Below are positions 1 to 5,114 of a stretch of 6,536 nt of DNA, piece by piece. The notes beneath the pieces were generated by a model. That model searched no databases. It was given only the letters and a program-made list of their open reading frames with translations, and was not told the origin of the DNA. The first letter of the stretch is position 1; each line of letters begins with the position of its first letter. The DNA lies in assembly GCA_045643825.1 (NCBI GenBank), contig JAZRFV010000059.1, positions 1-6,536 on the forward strand, written 5' to 3'. The position numbers and the translations under genes are program-made. Source of the DNA: Scatosoma sp045643825 (GTDB lineage: Bacteria > Bacillota > Clostridia > Christensenellales > Borkfalkiaceae).

Positions 1-1416
1 GTAGGGATGTTGTATTATTGCAAAATATGCAAAGACGATGCCCTGAAGGCGCGGATTATAGCTGCGTGCAAAAAACACTTGGATTATATTTTAGAGAAGA
101 TAGGTAAAGACGAGGGAAAAATTGCCATAACTTCGACGTCGCTTTGGTGGGGTTGTGTCAATTCTTGTACGATTTTAGAACCGACGATGGAAATGTATAA
201 ACAGACAGGTGAAAGACGGTATTTAGAATTTGCTGAATATATTATTTCTACGGGTGGCTGTGCGGATTGCAATTTGATTGAGCTTGCATTGCAGGATGAA
301 CTTGAACCCTATCAATATCCGGTAACGAAGGCGTACGAGATGATGTCCTTCTATGAAGGTGTGTTGGCGTATTACGAGGTTACGGGGAAACAAACATATT
401 TTGAAGCAGTTGTGCGTTTTATCGAAGCTGTGCAAAGATCGGATATTACAATTATAGGCTGCGCTGGCTGTACGCACGAATTATTTGACCATTCCGCGGT
501 AATGCAAACAGAATATCATGAAAATATCATGCAGGAAACGTGTGTAACCGTAACGTGGATGCGTCTACTTAGAAGATTGTATACGCTGACGGGCGATAGT
601 AAATATATAGATCGTTTCGAGGTATCTGGTTATAATGCAATGTATGGCAGCTTGAATACGGAATTAAACGAGCAGCTGTGTATGGAAACAGGTAGCTATG
701 TCAAGGGAAAAGCTTTTGACAGTTATAGTCCGTTATATATGAATACGCGCGGTCGCGGAATTGGCGGTTATAACGAGTTTGCAAGCGGTGGATACAGCGG
801 TTGCTGTCTTGCAATCGGCGCGTGTGGAATTGCGCTTATGCCATTGACTGCCGTTATGCAGAGTAAAGAGAGCGTATACGTTAATTTCTTTTTCAACGGT
901 ACGGCTGCCGTGATGGATAAAAACGGCAAAGAAGTAACCCTGCGCTTTGAAAGTAATTATCCTGCCGATGGACACGCTGCTATTACGATTGAAAACGATT
1001 GTGCATTGGCTTTGTGTATTAGAAAACCGACGTGGTGTGAAGAAATGGTGGTTAATGGTTCGGTGGTCAACGATGAATATTATCTACTTGAAAGTAATTA
1101 TCAGTCGGGGGAACGCATAGAGATTGCGTTGCGCATGAAACTAATGGTACATAAACTAAATGGGAAATATGCATTTACCTACGGCGCATTGGCGCTCGCG
1201 ACAGATGAACATAAATCGAGTAGAGAATTGCAAAAGCCGATAGCGTTTGATGAAAATTTCTCCTATCAACTTCAACCAATAGAAAAAGGGGAAATTGTGC
1301 GTATAGTGTGTACGTTTGCGGATGGTGATAGCTTGTTGCTGACTGATTATCAGTCTTGCGGAAAAAAATGGCTTTCAGATAAACGGATGATGACTGTTTG
1401 GTTTAACGGTGAATGA
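1..1416 (+). CDS. GH127/DUF1680-like glycoside hydrolase (5'-truncated by window edge)
   Basis: The frame is open from the first base, so the true start lies upstream; 471 residues are visible against roughly 600 or more usual for the family. Residues below count from the first codon. The alpha/alpha-barrel signatures are clear: YKQTGERRYLEFAEYI near 66-81, a KAYEMMSFYEGVLAYYEVTG stretch near 110-129, and LYTLTGDSKYID near 193-204. GH127 beta-L-arabinofuranosidases use a Glu acid/base and a zinc-bound Cys nucleophile with a Glu/Cys/Cys/Cys zinc site. Matching candidates here are E160 (CTHELF), E179 and C181 (QETC), and the pair C268-C269 (SGCC). A beta-sandwich region follows to the C-terminus. 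No signal peptide can be judged. The sequence after the Cys pair departs from the family pattern I remember (see findings). Gene 2 follows after 38 bases, which suggests one operon. The family call is firm; the substrate is inferred and could differ from arabinofuranosides. Confidence 0.82.
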   Translation, partial: VGMLYYCKICKDDALKARIIAACKKHLDYILEKIGKDEGKIAITSTSLWWGCVNSCTILEPTMEMYKQTGERRYLEFAEYIISTGGCADCNLIELALQDELEPYQYPVTKAYEMMSFYEGVLAYYEVTGKQTYFEAVVRFIEAVQRSDITIIGCAGCTHELFDHSAVMQTEYHENIMQETCVTVTWMRLLRRLYTLTGDSKYIDRFEVSGYNAMYGSLNTELNEQLCMETGSYVKGKAFDSYSPLYMNTRGRGIGGYNEFASGGYSGCCLAIGACGIALMPLTAVMQSKESVYVNFFFNGTAAVMDKNGKEVTLRFESNYPADGHAAITIENDCALALCIRKPTWCEEMVVNGSVVNDEYYLLESNYQSGERIEIALRMKLMVHKLNGKYAFTYGALALATDEHKSSRELQKPIAFDENFSYQLQPIEKGEIVRIVCTFADGDSLLLTDYQSCGKKWLSDKRMMTVWFNGE

Positions 1417-1454
1417 TTTTACGGTAGCATAGTTGCTAGGGAATAGGGAAGATT

Positions 1455-3872
1455 ATGAAAAAATTGCATTTAATTTGTAATGCACATATTGATCCAATTT
1501 GGCAATGGACGTGGGATGAAGGGATTTCCGCTGCAATTGCGACCTTCAAAAGCGCCGCGGATTTAGCGGAAGAATTTGACTACGTATTTTGTCATGGCGA
1601 AGCTCTTTTGTATGAAACTATTGAAAAGAATGCTCCTGATTTGTTTGCGCGTATTCAAAAGCTTGTGAAAGAGGGGAAATGGCATATATCGGGTGGTATG
1701 TATCTTCAACCTGATTGCCTTATGCCTTGCGGAGAAACATTCGTAAGACATATCGCTGTGGGGAAGAAGTATTTTCAAGAAAAATTTGGCGTAGAGCCAA
1801 CTGTTGCGACGAATTACGATTCATTTGGACACAGTATCGGTTTGGTGCAAATTTTGGCGAAAAGTGGATATAAAGGATACCTAATTTGTAGGCCGAGAAA
1901 AGATGAGCAAATTCAATATCCTTCGCGATTTTTTAGGTGGACGTCGCCCGACGGTAGCAGCATCCTTGTTTCTAATTCGGCGTCTTATAGTTCGCCTTTG
2001 GGCGGCGCGGCGGAAAAAATTGTTCGTGAAACAAACGGTTTGGCTGTTGGTATGTTAGGCGCGGAAATAAATGGAGCGGAAAAGCAGAAAACGGTGGAGT
2101 GTGTCGATTATGTGCTTTGGGGTGTGGGAAATCACGGGGGCGGCCCGTCTAGAAAGGACTTGCGTGATATAAAAAACTTGAAGATAGAGGGCGTAGATAT
2201 TATACACAGTACTCCCGAGAATTTGTTTTCGGACAAGATTCAGGTTGGCGGAGAAATGACGTCATCCCTTGTAACCTGTATGCCTGGCTGTTATTCGTCT
2301 ATGGCGAAGGTAAAGCAAGCGTATAGACGTACGGAAAACTTGTTTTACGCAACGGAAAAGATGCTTTCAGCGGCAATTCTTGCCGGTTTTGTTCCTGACT
2401 TGAAAGAATTAGAAGAGGCGGAAAAGAAACTGCTTTTGGCAAGTTTTCACGATATTTTACCAGGTACATGTATAGAAGATGGTGAAAGAGAAGGCTTGGG
2501 GTTATTGGCGGCAAGTGAAAAGACGTTGAAAGATTATCGCACGAGTGCGTTTTTGCATTTGGTGATGAATCAGCCATCCGCCCAAGAAGGGGAATTTCCG
2601 ATTTTTGTTTTTAATTATCAGCCTGTTGAAACGACAAGCTTAATAGAGGCAGAGTTTACCCTTGCCGATCAAAATTGGCGTGATGATATTTGTTATGTTC
2701 CGCATATTTATAACGAAAACGGCGAAGAACTTTACTGTCAACAAATTAAAGAAGATTCTACCTTGACGCTTGATTGGCGAAAACGCATTATTTTTGAAGG
2801 AAAATTAAAGCCGTTGGGTATTACAAGATTTTCCGTGAAAGTGCAAGCAACGCCTGTTACAAAAAAAGAGGCGAAAAATACAACAATAGATGAATGCTTA
2901 TATGGTAATAATTTATTGGCGCACCCTGTTGCATTGGAAATGTATGATGATACGGCTGACCCTTGGGGAATGAGTGTGGAAGAACTCAAAGCAATAGGAA
3001 AAGATGCGCGTTCTTTCCGTTTGATGAGTAAAAAGGAAGCGTCGAAATATTGTGGAGTGGATGCACCGATTTCGCCCGTCCGTATCATAGAGGATGGGGA
3101 GATTGTATCAACCGTAGAGAGTTTGCACACATTAGATAATACGAATGCAACATTGCAATACAAGCTGTATAAAAATCAGCCGTATGTTGATATAAAAGCA
3201 ACGGTAGAATTTGTTGATAAAAATAAAGTTGTGCGTTTGAAAGTCCCCATTCCTAAAGGCTTTGAAAATGGGAAAGCCGTGGGGGATGGTCCGTATGTTT
3301 GGGAGGAAAAACCGCATTGTGAAATTTCTTTCCAAAAATGGATAGGTGTACAAAATCAAGACGGACAAGTATTTTCAATTTCCAATGACGGCATTTATGC
3401 AGGCAAGGTGGAAAATGGATATATTCATTTAACCTTATTAAGGGGGGCCGGGTATTGTTTTCATCCGATTCCTGGTAGGGAATTGTATCCGCAGGACAGA
3501 TATTTACCGCGTATTGATTGTGGTCGCTATGTATACAATTTTAGAGTATACAAGGGTAGCATGTACGAGGTGAATGCAGTTGCAGAAAGCTTTAATCAGC
3601 TTCCGTATGCGGTTAATGTTTTCCCCGTAGGAAAAGAAAAAACTAGATATGAAGGAATAAAAATTGAAGGTGACGTTATTTTAACGGCGGTAAAGCCGAA
3701 TGGCCAAGGCTGTTACATATTCCGCATTTATAACCCGTGTGAAAAAGCGGCACTGTTTAAGCTTACTGTCGGTGCGTGTAATTTTTCATTTGAAGTGAAA
3801 AAACGTGGCGTAATTTCCCTTATTTATGATGGCGGAGTAATAACGCCATTCCAAGACCAAATGCCGATATAG
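1455..3872 (+). CDS. GH38 alpha-mannosidase, complete
   Basis: This 805-residue protein has the length usual for bacterial GH38 enzymes (about 800-1050). They are zinc-dependent retaining hydrolases that remove alpha-linked mannose. Near the N-terminus, NAHIDPIWQWTWDEG gives zinc ligands H11 and D13. The motif NYDSFGHS supplies D122, the catalytic nucleophile and zinc ligand. GVGNHGGGPSR (222-232) is the usual glycine-rich active-site segment, and FHDILPGT (331-338) supplies the fourth zinc ligand H332. The order is GH38 catalytic barrel (about 4-265), helical middle domain (about 270-350) and C-terminal beta domains (about 370-790). The chosen ATG places HID at residue 11, as is typical, and a weak purine-rich RBS AGGGAAG (1445-1451) lies just upstream. 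No signal peptide is seen, so it is probably cytoplasmic and acts on imported oligosaccharides. It is probably co-transcribed with the upstream GH127-like gene. Likely terminators lie 230-320 bases past the stop. All catalytic residues I can name are present. Confidence 0.95.
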   Translation: MKKLHLICNAHIDPIWQWTWDEGISAAIATFKSAADLAEEFDYVFCHGEALLYETIEKNAPDLFARIQKLVKEGKWHISGGMYLQPDCLMPCGETFVRHIAVGKKYFQEKFGVEPTVATNYDSFGHSIGLVQILAKSGYKGYLICRPRKDEQIQYPSRFFRWTSPDGSSILVSNSASYSSPLGGAAEKIVRETNGLAVGMLGAEINGAEKQKTVECVDYVLWGVGNHGGGPSRKDLRDIKNLKIEGVDIIHSTPENLFSDKIQVGGEMTSSLVTCMPGCYSSMAKVKQAYRRTENLFYATEKMLSAAILAGFVPDLKELEEAEKKLLLASFHDILPGTCIEDGEREGLGLLAASEKTLKDYRTSAFLHLVMNQPSAQEGEFPIFVFNYQPVETTSLIEAEFTLADQNWRDDICYVPHIYNENGEELYCQQIKEDSTLTLDWRKRIIFEGKLKPLGITRFSVKVQATPVTKKEAKNTTIDECLYGNNLLAHPVALEMYDDTADPWGMSVEELKAIGKDARSFRLMSKKEASKYCGVDAPISPVRIIEDGEIVSTVESLHTLDNTNATLQYKLYKNQPYVDIKATVEFVDKNKVVRLKVPIPKGFENGKAVGDGPYVWEEKPHCEISFQKWIGVQNQDGQVFSISNDGIYAGKVENGYIHLTLLRGAGYCFHPIPGRELYPQDRYLPRIDCGRYVYNFRVYKGSMYEVNAVAESFNQLPYAVNVFPVGKEKTRYEGIKIEGDVILTAVKPNGQGCYIFRIYNPCEKAALFKLTVGACNFSFEVKKRGVISLIYDGGVITPFQDQMPI

Positions 3873-3969
3873 ACATTAAATAAATTTAAGAAAAAAGGAA
3901 TATAAAACGGGAACAAGAGATAGTATATTTGCCGTATTATATTGCTTCAATTATATAGTAAATTAATTT

Positions 3970-3991
3970 GGCGAACGAATGGCGAATAAAC
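3970..3991. repeat. Two tandem GGCGAA direct repeats, 11-bp period
   Basis: GGCGAACGAAT is followed immediately by GGCGAATAAAC, one helical turn apart. It lies about 20 bp to the left of the tRNA-3'-like core at 4012-4051. Short direct repeats at about one-turn spacing beside such a core fit arm-type binding sites of a tyrosine integrase. On the minus strand one frame reads LFAIRSPN followed by a stop. The functional role is inferred only. Confidence 0.45.
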
Positions 3992-4011
3992 GCTGAATCC
4001 CTTATAAATAA

Positions 4012-4051
4012 AGAGGTTGCGGACGTGTCATCCAGGTTCGAATCCACCTCT
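4012..4051 (+). other. tRNA/tmRNA 3'-end-like sequence, candidate att core
   Basis: GGTTCGAATCC (4035-4045) is the canonical T-loop sequence with two closing G-C pairs. AGAGGT (4012-4017) and ACCTCT (4046-4051) are exact reverse complements and could form a 6-bp acceptor-like helix around it. It is not a complete tRNA: only 40 bases lie between the arms, the T stem beyond the two G-C pairs does not pair (C-C, C-C, A-A), and no CCA follows. The upstream GCGGACGTG is reminiscent of the sequence preceding the T-arm in tmRNA. Best reading: the residue of a tRNA or tmRNA 3' end used as an integration site, or the matching core carried by an element. Confidence 0.45.
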
Positions 4052-4100
4052 GTATATAATATAATTATATTGTCGCGCACGCGCATGCGTAAGGGAATGT

Positions 4101-4132
4101 AAAACACGCAAGGGAGCACCTTTGCGTGTTTT
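4101..4132 (+). terminator. Strong hairpin, probable intrinsic terminator of the GH38 operon
   Basis: The arms 4101-4114 and 4119-4132 pair over 14 bp around the tetraloop AGCA. The left arm starts with four A and the right arm ends with four T. The one non-Watson-Crick pair, G4112 with T4121, is a valid G-U wobble only in a plus-strand transcript, which favours that direction. It is the first strong hairpin after the GH38 stop, about 230 bases downstream. The T tract is short (TTTTC), so efficiency is uncertain. Confidence 0.65.
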
Positions 4133-4157
4133 CATATTATATGGTTAATAAGGAAAG

Positions 4158-4190
4158 AAAGCTCTTCGAGGAAAGGACTCGAAGGGCTTT
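4158..4190 (+). terminator. Second plus-strand terminator hairpin
   Basis: Arms 4158-4170 and 4178-4190 pair over 13 bp with a 7-base loop (GAAAGGA), and the right arm runs into TTTTGTTAT. The T4163-G4185 pair is a wobble valid only in plus-strand RNA, again pointing to termination of rightward transcription. It lies 25 bases beyond the first hairpin, giving tandem terminators. Confidence 0.65.
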
Positions 4191-4219
4191 TGTTATAAGG
4201 GGGAAACGATATTCAAATG

Positions 4220-4243
4220 TGGACGCCAAAATGGACGCCAAAA
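4220..4243. repeat. Tandem 12-bp repeat pair A (TGGACGCCAAAA x2)
   Basis: Two perfect copies of TGGACGCCAAAA lie head to tail (4220-4231 and 4232-4243). A second pair with the same period and orientation lies 199 bp to the right at 4419-4442. On the minus strand this pair reads FGVHFGVHI and then a stop. Iterated short repeats overlapping the 3' end of an integrase gene are common at attP regions, so this may be the tail of a lost integrase and its arm sites. That role is inferred. Confidence 0.6.
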
Positions 4244-4301
4244 CTGGGGGTAAATGGCAAAAAACGAGTTTTTAACCGCATAAACCTATCAAATATGCAA
4301 A

Positions 4302-4346
4302 AAAATCGGGCATTTATACGTTCATTTCGCATAAATCCCCGATTTT
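4302..4346 (-). terminator. Long hairpin with minus-strand T tract
   Basis: Arms 4302-4317 and 4331-4346 pair at 15 of 16 positions (C-C mismatch at 4311/4337) around a 13-base loop. Read on the minus strand, the GC-rich part of the stem (CCCGA) is followed by seven T, the form of an intrinsic terminator for leftward transcription. On the plus strand only four T follow. No gene is seen that would be its client, so it may be left over from one that was lost. Confidence 0.55.
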
Positions 4347-4384
4347 GGTGCGGTCGACAGGAATTGAAGACATACGACGATACG

Positions 4385-4413
4385 AAAAAAGCCTTGATTT
4401 TCAAGGCTTTTTT
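4385..4413. terminator. Symmetric bidirectional terminator hairpin
   Basis: AAAAAAGCCTTGA and its exact complement flank a TTT loop, giving a 13-bp perfect stem with six A before and six T after. This is a textbook intrinsic terminator in both directions. It ends 5 bases before repeat pair B. No adjacent gene explains it. Confidence 0.7.
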
Positions 4414-4418
4414 ACTAT

Positions 4419-4442
4419 TGAACGCCAACATGGACGCCAAAG
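4419..4442. repeat. Tandem 12-bp repeat pair B (TGAACGCCAACA / TGGACGCCAAAG)
   Basis: This diverged copy of pair A has the same 12-bp period and the same orientation. Its second unit shares 11 of 12 bases with pair A; its first differs at two. On the minus strand it reads FGVHVGVQ and then a stop, so both pairs encode nearly the same tail ending directly in a stop codon. It is probably the same kind of protein-binding site or duplicated element end as pair A. Confidence 0.55.
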
Positions 4443-4518
4443 TTTTTTGGGGAAGGTATGATATTGCAGGTCTTATTTAACAGCAAAAACAAGCCGAATA
4501 TGGAGCGGGTTGTGTTTC

Positions 4519-4564
4519 TTTGGCGTTTTATTTATCTCGTTAATATTGTGCCATAAAACGCAAA
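4519..4564. repeat. Inverted repeat GCGTTTTAT / ATAAAACGC
   Basis: Arms 4523-4531 and 4553-4561 are perfect 9-bp complements with a 21-base spacer. A further TTT (4519-4521) and AAA (4562-4564) pair past a bulged G4522. It lies 13 bases before the candidate structured RNA. It could be an operator, an upstream helix of that RNA, or chance in AT-rich DNA. Neither side carries a T tract. Confidence 0.4.
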
Positions 4565-4576
4565 ATGGGCATACCA

Positions 4577-4726
4577 TGTACGAGTTTAAGTAGGATTAAT
4601 GCCTTAGTAGGCATATAAAATACCGTTTAAGGTAAAAGAGGTGACCTCCAAACCTAATCGCCGTAGGGGTACTCGCAAAAGTCAAGGTGTCGTCTTGTGC
4701 TCGTATAATAAAGAAAAACTCTTTAT
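4577..4726 (+). ncRNA. Candidate multi-helix structured RNA of unknown class
   Basis: A closing helix P1 (4577-4584 with 4700-4707, core TACGAG/CTCGTA) encloses further complementary segments. These are P2 4594-4598/4655-4659, abutting hairpin P3 4599-4604/4609-4614 (ATGCCT/AGGCAT), P4 4621-4624/4631-4634, P5 4638-4641/4645-4648 and P6 4683-4686/4694-4697. The G4578-T4706 pair, and possibly T4585-G4699, are wobbles valid only in plus-strand RNA, which favours that direction. A 7-bp AT hairpin (4708-4714/4720-4726) follows, though without a clear T tract. The unpaired stretch 4660-4682 contains ACTCG (4671-4675), which could compete with P1 for CGAGT (4581-4585). I do not recognise a named riboswitch or RNA class. 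The individual helices are short, so chance pairing is not excluded. No clear promoter was found upstream. Confidence 0.35.
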
Positions 4727-4796
4727 ATCTTTATGTAGGAAAAGTATTTCAATTTTAATTGGAAATATATTACAAGTTTGAAAATTTGAAAAAATA

Positions 4797-4824
4797 TTGA
4801 CAATTAGAAATAGAATAATATAAA
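4797..4824 (+). promoter_or_regulatory. Sigma-A-type promoter, rightward
   Basis: A perfect -35 TTGACA (4797-4802) is followed after 16 bases by TATAAA (4819-4824), one mismatch from TATAAT, inside A/T-rich DNA. Transcription would start near 4830. No protein gene lies downstream on this strand before the GH3 gene, which is antisense. The transcript would therefore be a small RNA, a very short leader, or antisense to the GH3 3' end. AT-rich DNA produces such matches by chance at some rate. Confidence 0.5.
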
Positions 4825-4890
4825 CTTAATTGTATGTCGCCATTGCTGAAACAAGAACACTCTTTTATATAGGTATCTGTTAAAAAAAGC

Positions 4891-4920
4891 AAAAAAAATC
4901 TGGCATTAACGAACGCCAGA
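4891..4920 (-). terminator. Intrinsic terminator for the GH3 transcript
   Basis: On the minus strand TCTGGC (4920-4915) pairs with GCCAGA (4904-4899). The stem extends inward by a G-U and two further pairs to a CGTT loop, and eight T follow (4898-4891). The wobble pair exists only in minus-strand RNA. It lies about 195 bases downstream of the GH3 stop and faces the right way to end that mRNA. Confidence 0.75.
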
Positions 4921-5010
4921 CTGAAAGAATATTAAATTTTCAAAAACTTCAAGATTTATTTGAACTTTTTCTCAAAAAGTGTTGCACTTGGTTTGACAAA
5001 TTACTCACCC

Positions 5011-5046
5011 AAAGGAGGAATTTTTTTGGTAAGAGTGTACAAATAG
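5011..5046 (+). promoter_or_regulatory. Orphan perfect Shine-Dalgarno with six-codon frame
   Basis: AAAGGAGG (5011-5018) is a perfect match to the 16S anti-SD. It is followed after 7 bases by TTG GTA AGA GTG TAC AAA TAG, which would encode only MVRVYK. It is flanked by a possible hairpin (CCAAA with TTTGG). No longer gene begins here. It may be the remnant of a lost gene start, a tiny leader, or chance. Seen from the minus strand, the GH3 3' untranslated region carries CCTCCTTT, the anti-SD sequence itself. Confidence 0.3.
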
Positions 5047-5069
5047 GCTATCACATTTCATAGCCATTT
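5041..5069 (-). repeat. Hairpin in the GH3 3' region
   Basis: GGCTAT (5046-5051) and ATAGCC (5060-5065) pair around an 8-base loop. AAAT (5041-5044) and ATTT (5066-5069) extend the stem past one bulged A. On the minus strand TATTTG follows, too poor a T tract for a convincing terminator. It may instead stabilise the 3' end of the GH3 mRNA. Confidence 0.4.
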
Positions 5070-5088
5070 GATTGTGCAAATCTTGCTT

Positions 5089-5114
5089 AGATTTTATAAC
5101 TCTTTATAAAATCT
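5089..5114. repeat. 11-bp AT-rich inverted repeat abutting the GH3 stop codon
   Basis: AGATTTTATAA (5089-5099) and TTATAAAATCT (5104-5114) are exact complements around a 4-base loop, ending one base before the GH3 TAA (5117-5115 on the minus strand). With a single G-C pair per arm apart from A-T pairs and no T tract on either side, it is a weak terminator at best. Confidence 0.45.

Larger units (their letters stand above)
3873..5114. other. 1.24-kb gene-free region between convergent glycosidase genes
   Basis: No reading frame here looks like a real protein. The longest (4217-4480 plus, 4213-4440 minus, 3937-4119 minus) run across repeats and hairpins and resemble no family I know. The left half (3970-4442) carries short tandem repeats, a tRNA-3'-like core and four hairpins, as expected at an attachment site of an integrating element. 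The middle (4519-4726) is dense in inverted repeats and includes a possible multi-helix RNA. The right half (4727-5114) is very AT-rich and holds a promoter, a minus-strand terminator and an orphan SD. No integrase or transposase domain is visible. Confidence 0.8.

Noticed and set aside
4012..4051. Complete tRNA gene
   Set aside because: There is no room for D and anticodon arms, the T stem has three mismatches and no CCA or usual acceptor follows.
4058..4071. Perfect 14-bp palindrome AATATAATTATATT
   Set aside because: It is pure A/T and lies in AT-rich DNA, so chance is a sufficient explanation, although its place beside the att-like core is noted.
3937..4119. 60-codon minus-strand frame
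   Set aside because: It covers the att-like core and a palindromic AT stretch, lacks an RBS and resembles no protein known to me.
4213..4440. 75-codon minus-strand frame ending FGVHFGVHI
   Set aside because: It crosses two strong hairpins and starts inside repeat pair B. Only its last few codons may be a relic of a real coding tail.
4220..4442. CRISPR array
   Set aside because: The repeats are 12 bp with no spacer within each pair, there are only four units in two groups, and no cas gene is present.
4217..4480. 87-codon plus-strand frame beginning MWTPKWTPK
   Set aside because: It runs through the 12-bp repeats and two terminator hairpins, has no SD and no resemblance to a family. The apparent repeat WTPK is the translation of the DNA repeat.
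4520..4546. Promoter TTGGCG - TAATAT for the candidate RNA
   Set aside because: The -35 is poor, the spacing is 15 bases, and the elements overlap an inverted repeat. It is too weak to report as a feature.
4834..4872. 12-codon frame MSPLLKQEHSFI just after the promoter at 4797-4824
   Set aside because: The start has no Shine-Dalgarno and lies only a few bases from the predicted transcription start. It is too short to distinguish from chance.
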